Source of the DNA: Atherix ibis
Lineage: Eukaryota; Arthropoda; Insecta; Diptera; Athericidae
Direction of reading: 5' to 3'
Assembly (NCBI GenBank): GCA_958298945.1
Contig: OY282610.1
Location: 33,363,667-33,427,666, forward strand
DNA length: 64,000 nt
Of this stretch, positions 52,031 through 63,683 are shown piece after piece. The notes under the pieces were generated by a model that saw nothing but the letters and a program-made list of their open reading frames with translations, had not been told where the DNA came from and searched no databases. Made by a program: the position numbers and the translations under genes. Positions within the stretch are counted from its first letter, which is position 1. Every line of letters begins with the position of its first letter.

Positions 52031-52760
52031 TTACTATTGCGCCTTCTAGGTTGGGATACAATTTTTGAATTTTACAGTAGCAGAGATATTAATACTTGTA
52101 CTAGGAATGGGTCCATCATGAGGCTTGGTCCTTTTCTGATTGAATTAAAGATATATTTAAGGCATGTTTATTTGACGCAACCAAATTTATCGTATAGCTT
52201 TGGGATCTGTATGCTGATGGTCGTAGGTACTTTTCATATATACTATCTAACATTCTAATTATATTCAGAAATAGGTTTTCAAGGACATAGCATCTCTATT
52301 GTTTCTGTGTGGAAAATGTCTGCAATACCTAAATATATGTTAAGCTCTTAACAAGTTACTGCATTTTTTTGATGAGCTTAACCAAAACGGTATGTTTGAT
52401 GGTAAAGAACTTATCAAGGACATCGGTTAACAATGGGGGGAGGAGGGGTGTTGACGGTTCACAGACAGAGCCTAAGCAGGCTCATATCGATCGTTACCAG
52501 TTCTATGCTACTTCAGGCAGCCCATATCTGAGTTTTCGTATAAATGTTGTAGAGCATAGGTTAAACTAAACTACCCTGTGGAACACCAGCCAATATTGGT
52601 GAGATATTAAAGAGTTCATTGGATTCGTTTACCTGGAAGTGTCAGTTGGAAAGAAATGATTTTAGGATTAAGAAATAGGTAGAAGGACGAATCTTCTTTA
52701 GTTTCCACATTAAGCTCGGACGACAAACTCTATCAAAAGCTTGACTTATTTCAAAAGAAA
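52030..52760 (-). mobile_element. Jockey-type LINE relic
   Basis: CCTGTGGAACACCAGCCAATATTGG (52575) corresponds to the LAGVPQG segment, and TCTTTAGTTTCCACATTAAG...AAAAGCTTGACTTATTTC to the WKLQ...FD.AWH stretch, in LINE order on the minus strand. Heavily mutated. Confidence 0.6.
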
Positions 52761-53430
52761 AACATTTAAATTTAAGTTTATTTATTAAATTAATCGTATT
52801 TTATAAAGAAAAATGATTATTAATAATAGTTTAAATTATATTGTGAAAAAAGATTGAAATAATTTGAAATTTTTTTTTTCTTAAAATGAAAATATTTTTT
52901 GCATTAGGGTTTGTTAAAATGATTTATTTAGAGTTTATGTTGTGGTGTTGATTTTTTTGCCGAATTTCTTATTCGATTAATTTTCGATAAGTCAGCATAT
53001 CAAAATTTTCACTGAACACATTTAAGTGTTTTTATTTAATTATATTTAAATAGATTTCAGTTAAGAATTGATGTTTTCTACATTTACAATGGCATTTTTA
53101 TAGAAGTGAATTTATGTGTATTTTTTCCTTACGGTCTAGTACTGCCATTACTGAGAGCGATCTGGAACTTCCTAAACACTTTTTAAGGGAAAGAGTACAG
53201 TTTTTTTTTAAGAAAAAAAACATTTTTCGAAATATTTCTATTTTGTGTGTAATAAAATTTTTATTTTAAGTAATCGTCTATGCATGATGCTACCTCTTCA
53301 CCCGTAAATCCTCTCGAAAAAATTCCATGATTAAGATCCTGTGCTAAAAGCACGTTTAATATTAAGATCAATATTATTTTTTTTACTGTTTAATTGAATT
53401 TATTTGCTTAAAATTTGAATAGATACAATG
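52761..53430. other. AT-rich, no features recognised
   Basis: No conserved frame or repeat. Confidence 0.45.
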
Positions 53431-53599
53431 TTTTGCTATTGAAGATACATTAAAATATGACCGTTTGTGTGGAAATATTTTAGGGGTGCCCGTTGGTTGG
53501 TACCAAACCACCAGAGATGTTGTTGTGGCACCCAAAATACGATGTACAGCAGACTTACTTGTACATTAGTCCGTTTTAGACATGCAATACAAATTCCAA

Positions 53600-54030
53600 C
53601 CTCCTCCGGTAGATACCCAACCCTACCATGGCTTTGATTTACGAAAAGTTGCAACGAGCGTTTTGGGAACATTCCCAAAAATGTCAGTGGTTGCAAGCAT
53701 CTACAGAGGCCCGAGAAGCATTGGAAAACGAACCTCTTTCAGGGGTGGAACTTCTCAGAGACTTTTATATAAAAATTACTATTGATCTGAAAAAGAGATT
53801 TTCGCGTCCAATCGAGCATAAAAGGCACTTGGATGCTCCACTATAACGAAGCTCCTGTCACATGGCTATGTTCATCAATGAATTCTTGTAGAAAAACAGA
53901 TTCTTGTCGTTTAACAAAACAAGCCTACCCCCCCCACCACCCTTCCACTCTTTTACATGATCAAAGTCTGTGCGAATTTCCACTCGAAGGACCGTCATTT
54001 AGGTAATGCCCATAACACACAACGCACTAC
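53600..54030 (+). mobile_element. Mariner relic, internally deleted
   Basis: Plus strand: YEKLQRAFWEHSQKCQWLQA then EAREALENEPLSG, like a mariner N-terminal domain ending in the E(D/N)EPRSGRP motif. After a gap, 53840-53930 reads MLHYNEAP and, shifted, CHMAMFINEFL*KNRFLSF, the region after the second catalytic Asp. It resembles the 42870 relic. Confidence 0.5.
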
Positions 54031-55060
54031 ACGAATTTGAAGTCTTCTAGAACTAGTACGAAAAGTGTAAATAATGTAAAAAGGAGCTACTTTGAATGGG
54101 ATAATATTATTATCACGTTGATAAATTATAAAAATATAAAAAAAATTGTTGCAAACAATTTAATACGGAATCCAGCAATTATTATGAAGTACATTCAGTT
54201 TTTTCTGCATTTCATAGTTTTTCTTCTTCTTATATCAAATATTTTCAAATGTATTTTCAATAAATATTAAACGTTTTTTATTTTATTTAAATACATTTGT
54301 TATCCAAAATTTCTTATATTAAGATAAAGTCTGTAAAAAAAAAACATTCAAAAATATAACTTCAACGAAGCAAATAGGCAAAATAACAATATGGCGGCTG
54401 TCAGAGTGGAGGGAGTATTCAAAATAAATATGGCAGAACAATATGGCGGGTACGAAGAGTATTAACGGTAAGTGTATAACAACGTAAATCTTCCATAAAA
54501 TGTAAATGGAGGGTGAGCAGTTAGCTATTCAGAAATAAATTTGCAACCATGCAAAGTTTTAATCAAAACTTTTGTTGGTGGGGAGAGAGAAAAACATTTT
54601 CGTGAATACTCTTCAGTGCAATTTCGCATGCTTTTCATTTTATGTAGTATAATGCGTCAAAATTAACAGTTTTCAACACGCAGCAGCGGTTACATAACAC
54701 AACATTTGTACGCGAGTTTAATAACAACGGATTAATACTCGCAGTTTGGTTTTTTTTTCTGTTCACTTGTAAACATTTTTATTTTTCGCCAATTGAGAAT
54801 AATCCCCTCAAGGGAAAACAAAATTGACTAAAAATTACTTAATCATACGATTTTTAACAAATAATATAACGTACAAATGTCTACTATAGCGTATGAAATT
54901 TCAATCAATTTTGATGAATTATTTTTTTCTTGTACGGATTGTTTTTTTTTATAGCATATTTTATTCCTACAACCCCTCCCCCCCCCCCCAAATCAATTAT
55001 TGGCATTTAATTAAAGGTTCAATGCCAAAATATTTAATTTGATTTTTAGTTGATAAATTA
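54031..55060. other. No genes recognised
   Basis: AT-rich with a poly-C run at 54974-54989. ATATGGCGGCTG and ATATGGCGGGTACG near 54392-54445 form a short direct repeat. Confidence 0.45.
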
Positions 55061-55069
55061 TAAGAATGC

Positions 55070-55200
55070 TTTTCGCAGCCTGTCAAATGATCCTGTACTC
55101 AACGTGGAGTGTCGAGATGCGTTGGGTGCCGGTAGAAATGGGATTTATGGAAAATGAACGTGCTCATCAGTTTGCTGGAGAAACTCCTCAACCAAGAGAA
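55070..55200 (+). mobile_element. LINE RNase H fragment
   Basis: Plus strand MRWVPVEMGFMENERAHQFA, like the WVPGHxGxxGNExADxLA motif at the end of a retroelement RNase H domain. Only this short piece is recognisable. Confidence 0.5.
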
Positions 55201-55459
55201 TGGAAAACCTTTTGAACGTCTCATTAAGATGTGTTGACCTTATTAAGACCATAGTAAGATCCTTTGAATGCCCCATTGGCCAACTACCAACAAGTCGGTC
55301 TACATAACATTTTTACCTTGATAAGGAATATCCCCCATAGGGTCGTTGCAACTTTTTGTAAGTTAAAAGCGCGGAAAAGTTAGGTTAGAGTGGCTGTGCC
55401 TTATTTCAGTCGGACATACTTTCACCGAAGTTAGGTCTGTTATGATACCACGTAATTAT

Positions 55460-55930
55460 CAAAGCTGATGTCACCCTCAAAACCAATCAGAAGCAAGTGT
55501 AGAATGTTGGATTTTTGTGATATCTATAAACGTAATATCACTGAAATCATCAAAATAAAAGTCCCCCAGAGCTCTCCTTCTGAGGAATGTGAAGGCTGCG
55601 AAATTCTCTCCCTCATCCTCCTCGTATTTACAGCCACGATAGAAGTCATTTGCGGGGATACCTAGTCGTCTAGCATGTCTGCCTAATATGAAATTACCTG
55701 TAATGATGCCGGTTAACATGCTAATGTGAGCCAGACCTGTCCTCAGTAGGCTTTCTTTTCTCTTCTGATCTAGCTTAGGCCAGATCATTCTTTAGATGTG
55801 ATACGAGTCAAGATTGCTACACCTCTCGTTCGCCAATTTTATTGAACTTGCCGTCTTCATGGGCATGTATATCTCCTCGGTTACATTAGGGGAATCTAGC
55901 CCCAAAAAACAATACAGAAATCCCTTTTTT
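55460..55930 (-). mobile_element. LINE (LOA/I-type) ORF2 C-terminal relic
   Basis: Minus strand 55925-55800 FLGLDSPNV...MPMKTASSIKLANER, then 55788-55477 MIWPKLDQKRKESLLRTGLA, TGIITGNFILGRHARRLGIP, ANDFYRGCKYEEDEGENFAA. This is the GHC(x)IGRHAxRLGIPxNDFCRSC-type zinc-binding end of fly LINE ORF2 proteins. Cys positions are partly lost (NF for the first Cys). One stop separates the two segments. Confidence 0.7.
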
Positions 55931-56499
55931 GGATGAAAACTCCCTTTTTTTATCGACAGTACCAATATGACGTCCTTTCGAGTGTTTTCTGATTTTAGAG
56001 AAGTTTGGAAACTACAGGAATCCCTTTTTCCGGCAAAACATTTTTGTAGAGAAGACCATGTGGTAAGGGGCGTTATCATAGTAAATTATCCAAGTCTCTG
56101 AATTGGCCGATCTGACGTGTAGAATTTATTCTCTGAGCCGTTAGTCTGTCCTTGAGACACACATTTTTTGTTAATTCCACATTTTCATAAGTTTTTGATT
56201 TTCCAAATTTGTTGGGAGTTACGATGTGCTATCAAATTTAATGTTAAGCTTGGTGAATCCTCGAAAATAAATTAGGAAAAGTTGCAACGTGCCTACGGGA
56301 AAAATTACTTATCAAGAAGTAAGAACAGAACATAACTTGTCATATTATATTGCAGTGTCATTCCAGATAATAGAGGAGTTACACAACGCAATTCTTAGTG
56401 TACTCCTTGATCTAAAAAAATTTCATTTCCAAATTCCTATTATAAAAAAAAGTAACCAATAATACCTAATATGCTTCCAACTGATCTAGCTTACCAAAT

Positions 56500-56605
56500 A
56501 CAGAACAGCATCGCTTCGGAAACTAGTAACGCTCACTGACGTGAAAATTTGAAGTCGCCACATGGCAGCTTCATCATACAAACAAACATACAAACAAACA
56601 AAATT
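56500..56605 (+). mobile_element. LINE 3' UTR and tail
   Basis: GAAGTCGCCACATGGCAGCTTCATC followed by ACAAACAAACATACAAACAA, matching the 3' end of the family at 4780 and 18987. Confidence 0.6.
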
Positions 56606-56609
56606 TCAC

Positions 56610-58255
56610 ATACTTTTTACTAATGCCATCTCATGGAATAAACTGGCATGAACAAAAATGATAAGAAAATATTAATTTTCTTTATTATTTCATAAATTGA
56701 GTACAATTCGTTTCTATTTATTCATTACTTTTGATAGAAAATAGACCATAAATGAAAAGTTAAGGTAAATAGAAAAAAAACTAGCTATAAATAAGAAAGG
56801 GAATAAATAATTAATAATTTTGGTTAGTGCTGTTCTGTTGTCTTGTAAATCAACTCAAATACAAATGATTATTGAAATGGCGGAATGGTAAAGGTCAAAA
56901 TACTTTTTCTTCGATGATTGGAAATTTTCTCATCAAATTACAACGGATACAGCATCTTTGATGATGATGTATTCATTAAATTTTATTTAACTATCTATAT
57001 TCGCACGCATTATATATGTTTGTATAGATATTGACTAGAAAATATATTGTTTGGATTCAATTAATCAATTTGTATAGTATCCAAAATATAATATATTGTT
57101 GTATATTTTTGCCTATTGCATTTCAATTTAATAAATTATTTTTAAATTGATTTTGAGAAATTTATGAATACCAATCGCCTTCTTTTACTCTTCTAAAAGT
57201 AGATATACTCGTAATAATGATACTCGTATTTTTTTTATATTTGATTTTCCCACTCAATAAATAAATATCTTATAGTAAAAATGAATTTAAATTATTCACT
57301 CAATCATTGTATTAAAGCTATGGGAAAATTTTATTCGAAGACAATTATTTTTCAATTATTTGGATTTATTATTGCGAGCATAAGTTTTTTTTCCAATTTT
57401 GTTCTAATTTGTTTTTTTTTTGTTTTTTTTTTGTTACCTAAAAAGATTTTATCAAAAAAGGTATTTTCTGTTGTCTATACATGTTTTATATAGTTTGTTA
57501 AGAGTTGCTTTTTGTTGAATATACAATTTAAAAATATATTGCAAAAGCAAAATAAGAAACGAACCGAAATTATAAGAAAAGAGCACGAAAAAAGTACTCG
57601 AAAAATACAAATTGCTTTGAGCCAAATTCGAGTATCAGCGCGACCATGATTTAATCGTGCTTTTTTCTTTTGTCTTTTTCCAACTCTCTCAGCAATGCCC
57701 ACTACTCGATTTTAAGAGGATTTATTCTCTTTAATTATTTTTTTTAAATGTTTTATTTCTTCCCTTTTTGCATTCTCATTTTCTAAATGAGAAATTGCTT
57801 TAAAAATGGAATTCTCTTCGTTTATTCTCATTGTTTTTGTTTTAGTTTTTATTTTTTTTTTTCGAAATTACAGGAAATTCTGTCAAATCATCACTACTGC
57901 ACGATATAATCTTGGATTTTTTTTAGTTAATGTAGAAAATCTTATTGTGGCCAACAATTATGGTAGTGACTGTAAATTTATATGAAAATCGAAAAAATCA
58001 AATTGCAATATTTCCATTACTTTCGTATTTTTTTTTTTTAATCTGATTGGAAACATAATTTTAATGGTAAATATTGTTGTTTATTTTTTTTTAATTATTG
58101 TAATAAAAAAAAACAAGAAAAAATTCTAATTTGTTTTCATAATTTTTTTAGAAAGTAGATTTTCTACTCAATCGAAATTCGGGAAAAAAAAAGTAATGAG
58201 ATTGATTTTTTTCTCTCAATAATTTCGATTTTATAATTTATATATAATAATATTA
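56610..58255. other. AT-rich stretch, no genes recognised
   Basis: Homopolymer A and T runs. Open frames at 57281-57493 and 57475-57702 are T/A-run artefacts. Confidence 0.5.
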
Positions 58256-58259
58256 TTCC

Positions 58260-58780
58260 CGTCAAAGGAAGAACCCTTCAGCCGTAACGGTGCCGGAAGT
58301 TTTCAACGGGAATCAGCTTCGGTTACACTCATTTTGATGTTATTGTTAGGAAACAATAAAAAGTTACACAGTCAAAAGGACTGAAATCAGATAAATTGGA
58401 GGATCTCTGTTTTTAGACAAAAATGCCTTTATAAAAATGGCCATGTGACAGGAGGTTTTTTTTTATAAACGAAAGTCATTTTTCTAAAGAAGTTCTTGAA
58501 AAGTTTCATATTCTCATCAGTTTTCGGTTTTGAAGGTCTCGGTAAGCTGGATTTTTCTTCCGAAGCTTCTTGTTCCATCAAAAATGATTCAAACCACCAC
58601 TCTTGATAATAAGTGTTCACCCTAAGTATATTGAAACTTTTTATAAGTATACTTCATTGATTAACCGAAGCCTGACAAAATATTTGAGGGTGGACATATC
58701 GTTGCTCCAAATATCGGTGTTCCATTTTTCGTAACGCGCTTCAAAAACACAACTTCACTCATCACTCTCTAAAAGGTTAC
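58260..58780 (-). mobile_element. Possible mariner relic
   Basis: CAGTCAAAAGGACTGAAATCAGATAAATTGGAGGATCTCTG resembles the plus-strand view of a mariner third-Asp region (GGGCCAAATCTGGTGAATAAG in copies A/B). No catalytic residues can be read with confidence. Confidence 0.3.
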
Positions 58781-58869
58781 GTAGTTATCTGACGAGGTTG
58801 AAACTTGTGCTGCACGTCTAGAAGGGACTAAGGTACAAGCAATGTGGGGGGAAAATCCGCTTCATTCAT

Positions 58870-58930
58870 ATTTTTAGCGCCACGACATCTTAGGCCATTT
58901 GGCGACAACTAACAGAAACTCCAGCTAAAT
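58870..58930 (-). mobile_element. LINE 3' UTR fragment
   Basis: AGCGCCACGACATCTTAGGC and CATTTGGCGACAACT match, on the minus strand, the 3' UTR at 4795-4845. Only about 60 bp is recognisable. Confidence 0.55.
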
Positions 58931-59083
58931 CACTACTAGGATTTGAAGTCAACAGCGTTGGGCCAAATATATTTTCCCTTTGTCACATTAAATGCTTAAT
59001 GTCAGGGACATATTTTCTTTTTAATCTTATAAAATTTTCGAATGTATACAAACACATTGCTTAGACTTTTTTTTGATGGTCTA

Positions 59084-59847
59084 CGAGGGCTGTTCAAAAA
59101 GTGTTCAGTTAATTTTTGACAGCTGCTTTGCTTACACGTGTTTTGGCTCGTCTTCGATTTTTGCCCATTCCAAAAAATTGATCAAAAAATCTGTTTCGCG
59201 AACAAGAAAAAGTCACAGGGGGCCAGATCTGGGAAATACGGTGGCGGCGGCATTATTAGTATGTTGTTTTTGGCCAAAAATTCACGCACAAGCAACGATG
59301 CGTGAGCAGGGGCGTTATCATGGCGCAAAAGCCAATTTTTGTTCTTCCACAAATCTGGGCGTTTCTGGCGGATTGCTTTGTGCAAGTAATATTGCAGGTA
59401 ATATTCCTTATTGACCGTTCTACCTTGTGGCAAGAACTCATGATGCATGATGCCCCTGCAATCGAAGAAAACTGTAAGCAAAACCTTCACATTCGACCGA
59501 ACTTGGTGCGCTTTTTTCGGTCTTGGCTCGTGCGGCTGCTTCCATTGGGATGACTTTTGGGCTTATGGTTATGACGTGGAAACTTTGGTTTCCACGTCAT
59601 AACCATAAGCCCATGATTCGTGGACAGAGTCTAACAGTTCCTTAGCAATGTTAATGCGATGCTGTTTTTAGTCAAAAACACGTGCAAGCAAAGCAGCTGT
59701 CAAAAATTAACTGAACATTCAAAATGGCCGAACTTATCGGCATATGTGAGAAACATGAGTACCAACATAACGCCACAAAAAATCGAAAATCGAATATACG
59801 TAACTCGCGGAAATTCCAAATTCGCGATACTTTTTGAGCAGACCTCG
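59084..59847 (-). mobile_element. Mariner deletion derivative with internal foldbacks
   Basis: TA at 59082-59083 and 59848-59849; ends CGAGGGCTGTTCAAAAAGTG (left) and CGAGGTCTGCTCAAAAAGT (right, complement). Minus strand: 5' leader, then NIAKELLDSVHESWAYGYDV joined after an N-terminal deletion, a 25-bp snap-back, then NVKVLLTVFFDCRGI-like, HEFLPQGRTVNKEYY, LLRHDNAPAHASL (second Asp) and YFPDLAPCDFFLF (third Asp). After FLFAKQIF the normal C-terminus is absent. Instead a 46-bp inverted copy of the leader adjoins the left terminal repeat. Confidence 0.88.
59559..59612. repeat. Perfect 25-bp snap-back hairpin, 4-base loop
   Basis: Left arm 59559-59583 (GGGCTTATGG...GGAAAC) and right arm 59588-59612 are exact complements around TTTG. 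It interrupts the AYGYDVETK segment of the mariner coding part. Confidence 0.97.
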
Positions 59848-60005
59848 TATACGAAAATTATAAAAAAAATAGTTTTTTTTCGGAGCACAAATTTTTGATA
59901 CATAAAATTGGTTAAATGGAAGAGATTTTTTTTTATAATTAAATTAGAATAAATAAAAAAAATTATTTTTATAAAAAATTTTGATGCATTTGGTAAAAAT
60001 ATTAT

Positions 60006-60053
60006 GTGTGCAGGAAAGCCACTGAAAGGCTCTTCACTGGCTTTCCTGCACAT
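60006..60053. repeat. 21-bp snap-back hairpin
   Basis: GCAGGAAAGCCACTGAA (left) and TTCACTGGCTTTCCTGC (right) pair with one mismatch and one wobble at the outer end, loop AGGCTC. Confidence 0.93.
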
Positions 60054-60059
60054 ATTAAG

Positions 60060-60715
60060 TCCAGTTCATTTGGATCTGGTATGTAACAATTGTTAAGTCC
60101 AGGTTCAGAATCTTCTGTAGCAATGGATCCTTAAGGATATTTGGCCGAACAGTTTCCACCGCTACGTCGGTGAGTACATAGCACTTAGAATCTCTTCCGA
60201 GAACATCCCCGACTGATGCAGTATTCTTTGAAATCAGGCGATTAAAATGTTGCCGGTATTGTCTCTCAATTTAAATAATTGATCCTTCACATCATATTTA
60301 GCGCTTTTTAATCATTTATATTTTTTTAAATAAAAGATGCTCTATAACCTACAAAAAAGTAAATAAGAAAGATTGAAAATGAACGTAGTTAGGCCACTCT
60401 GTATAATCAAGGACATTTTTTTTAACTAAATTTCTACTGAAAAAAAACCACGTGCATACTATAGTAGATGCGGGATTAATTTGGAAGATGAATAAGAGAA
60501 TTCTCTTTTGTACTAGAATTTTATTGCAACTCCTTTTTTTCGCCGGGTAAGTGAAAACCTCAAAAGCTACGAAGACGACTCCTCTTAATAGCGTGGGACT
60601 CTAACCCATTAAAAACACCTCCTTAGAATGTGGCATGACTAATTTTACCTAATGACTTATTTTTCTTTATTAATTTAATCGCATTAGGACTTATTTAGGA
60701 TAATCACTTTGCGGT
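60060..60715. other. No genes recognised
   Basis: Mixed composition. 60060-60260 is less AT-rich but matches no family I know. Confidence 0.4.
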
Positions 60716-60719
60716 TGCT

Positions 60720-61369
60720 ACTCTGCTAATTCGTTCGGTTTGGTCCTTTTAAGATGGCGTAACGTTGATGATCTCAGGATTTTCATGCAAATGAAAGCGT
60801 TGAGATCATTTAGATGTATTCTTTCTTATTTCGTTACAAACCCAATTAATTTACATAAAACGTTGGCGATCTTTATTTCTTACGTACCATGGAGCGTTTA
60901 TTTTAGCACGCAGGACTTTGTTTCGGAACTATCGTATTATCTCTTTGTTGGATTTGTTTGCACAACCTCAAAGCTGAATACCCCAGACATCTAAACCAGA
61001 TAAAGTATTTGGTTTTAAATTAAAGCTCAAAGCTTCTCCCCAACAGCAAATTTTCTATATTTATTGTCAAGTTCTTTCTTTTTTTCTACACATCCGCCTT
61101 CCACTTATTTATGATATCAATGGTCATAACTAGATAATATTACTACTTATTACAGGATTTAATGTACTTTAAAGCGGCATAGGTTCCCCTAGTTATCGAC
61201 ATTGTTTATTTGCCTTCTGCAGCTTTGTAGTGGCGCTTTCGTTAGATTATTCAAATGACATTATTGCGGTGTCATTTTTAAATGTAGCCATTTGTGTCTC
61301 ATAATTTTGTGGTATATCACTTATAATACAGTAAAGGGCCTAGTGGCTACCTTGAGGTACCCTTGCTTT
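60720..61369 (-). mobile_element. Jockey-type LINE RT relic
   Basis: Minus strand near 61370-61205: ARVPQGSH*ALYCIISDIPQ, then a segment like (T)MATFKNDTAIMSFE where the catalytic FADD/YADD reads KNDT, then SATTKLQ. Lower coordinates keep LINE-like order (NFLFLE..., ...RCLGF at 61000). All frames are interrupted. Confidence 0.65.
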
Positions 61370-61490
61370 GGTGGGTAATCCCCCTCAGAGAGCTATAGTA
61401 GGTATCTTGTGAAATGTTTGCCAAGAAACAAGATCTTGGCAAACATTTCACAAGATACCTACTATAGCTTTCTGAGGGGGATTACCCACC
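61370..61490. repeat. 57-bp snap-back hairpin, 7-base loop
   Basis: Arms 61370-61426 and 61434-61490 are complementary with a single mismatch (G versus A near the middle of the CTCAGAGAGC segment). Loop AACAAGA. The left arm is contiguous with the LINE RT relic. Confidence 0.97.
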
Positions 61491-63530
61491 ATGTCTTCTT
61501 TAATCAAAATGTGATACCATGGCAGTCGGGTGTCCGACGAGGGTTGGTCACATAGTTCCTGACCAAGGTGAAGCGGCTCTGGCTGGAACATGATCGCGAG
61601 AACAGTCTTAGGTTGATATCGAATATACCGGGTGATATCACTGCAGATAGCTGAGTCCACTGGCTATTAGAAGAAAACGGAAGGGGCTCTCGAAAAAGGT
61701 TTAAAAGACATTGACGGTTCGACTGCATGTGGCAATTCAGACCACGCATCAAGAGAAGGTGGTGAATTCCACTACAAGTACAGGTCTCTGTGCGGTGGTT
61801 GGACGTACCTATATGCCTACCGACAGATATATCACGTTAAATGACTCACAAAATAACCCTTTTGAGCTTACAGATTTTTTTTTTGTTGCAAATTACTTCT
61901 GATCAAAATTAATTCGTAATATAATGAGAACAAGAACTAAACTTTATAAAAAAGGAAGGATATTTAAAATACTCTTCTTCAAATTTGTGTAGAAATTCCA
62001 AAAAACCCCTTTAATAAATATGCCCTCTAAAATGAAAATTTTGCTGAAAAAGAAAAACTAAAAAACACTTTTGAAAATAACAAATTAAATGTTTATCAAA
62101 AAATGCTTCTATCGTGCTAACATACCATACACATATGTGTACCGGATGTTAATAATTTTTTTAAATAATAATAAAATAAATAAATACAATAATAAAATGA
62201 CTAAACATTTCCTATAAGAAGAATTACTTCCAATAATCATTTTAAGTAGAATAATATTAATACTGAAGCGTTACGATAACGCAGAGGCCATTTAGCAACA
62301 GGACAACCTACTCGATTACGCTATACCAGCCAGAGGAGGACCTCTAATTTTTTTTATTTTTTTTTTTGATTTTCTTTCCATACAATAATAGAGAATTTTA
62401 TTCAATTCGAATTTAGTGAATAAATATTTTAATAATTTATAATGATTTCAATTAATTTGTATTGTACACAATCCCGTAGGTGAACGAACATTTTATTTAG
62501 TCGTAGACAATTGTCTGTGTCACACCCTAAATATAATAAAATCTCTTCTATTTGAGGTCAACCTGATTATTCAATAAGAAAAGTAATTTTATACGATTAT
62601 TTTGCAACATCAAAACACATTTTCTGCCATTAAACTTTGGTGATCGGTGTTCTTCTTAAAACCATTATTACAGTACATATTTTTCTAATGGGTACGCTCA
62701 GTTATTTTGAGATTATTTGATCATTGACTCTAGTTGCGATAAGTACAATATTTTCTGAGTATTTCATCAATTTTTGCTATACTCAAGGTAACATCTTCCG
62801 ATTTCCCCAAGTTAATCTCAATTTGAAATCATTCTCAGGTGAACCAAAGTATATATGAAATTGATTCAAATTATTTTTGAAAAGAAAATCTATAAATTTT
62901 TGTTGATTTCTCTCATTTTCTAGTTATTATTATTTCCTCAAAACACTCTCTTTGTGGCAGTGAAGAATAAAATCAAATTAAACACACAAAAAAAAAACTT
63001 CCAAAACTATAAAAAAAAACAATTTATTTTAGCAAAAAATTTCACATTTCCTGCAGAGTTTTTTCTCAATAAAAATGATTTTTTTTCTCCCTATTATTAC
63101 CCAAAAACACTTCACTTTAATTTTGTTCCCCTCTTTTTTTTTTGGGATCATTTAGTTTATTTCCGTAAATTACAGATGATTACACTTTTTGTAATACTTT
63201 GAAATTTATGAATTTGAATGCATTCATCACCAGATTGGATGGTATAAAATTTATAATAGAATTGGTCTAAAATTGACAAGGGAAAGCAGAAAATATTGAA
63301 AAAATATAATCAATTTGATCAAAAATAAATTATATGAAAAATTTCCATTTAAAAAATAAAAATCTTTTCTAAAATTAAAACTTTCTATTTTTAAAAATAT
63401 TAATTTGATTTTCCTTCCAAAAATATAATGTGTCTCCGAAATAATCTCAAAACTAAAAGGTGAAAATAGTTTTTTGTGCTTTATAAATCTGAAAGAGTAT
63501 TACAACTATATGGCAGATATGTAATGAGAC
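61491..63530. other. No genes recognised
   Basis: 61500-61850 is less AT-rich with open minus-strand frames (61448-61752) that look like part of an unidentified retroelement. 61860-63530 is AT-rich with no signal. Confidence 0.4.
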
Positions 63531-63534
63531 TGAT

Positions 63535-63665
63535 TTTATTTTATTTTTATACATCATTGTTGTCCCCTTTAAAGTAATTTCCTTGTGCAGTTGTACATTG
63601 GCGGAGGCATTATTTCCACTCTTCTTAGCAGTTCTGCTTTAGATATTATCGACAGTACCAATATG
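63535..63665 (-). mobile_element. Mariner 3' end fragment
   Basis: Minus strand reads, with shifts, KSGNNASANVQLHKEITLKG and a GDNN end, like the W.KC......KxYFEGDN tail of some mariners. TATCGACAGTACCAATATGA at 63647 also occurs at 55957. Confidence 0.4.
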
Positions 63666-63683
63666 AAGTCATCTCGAATGTAT

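Noticed and set aside
53436..53696. 86-codon minus-strand frame
   Set aside because: It overlaps, in antisense, a plus-strand mariner-like N-terminal segment that explains the sequence better.
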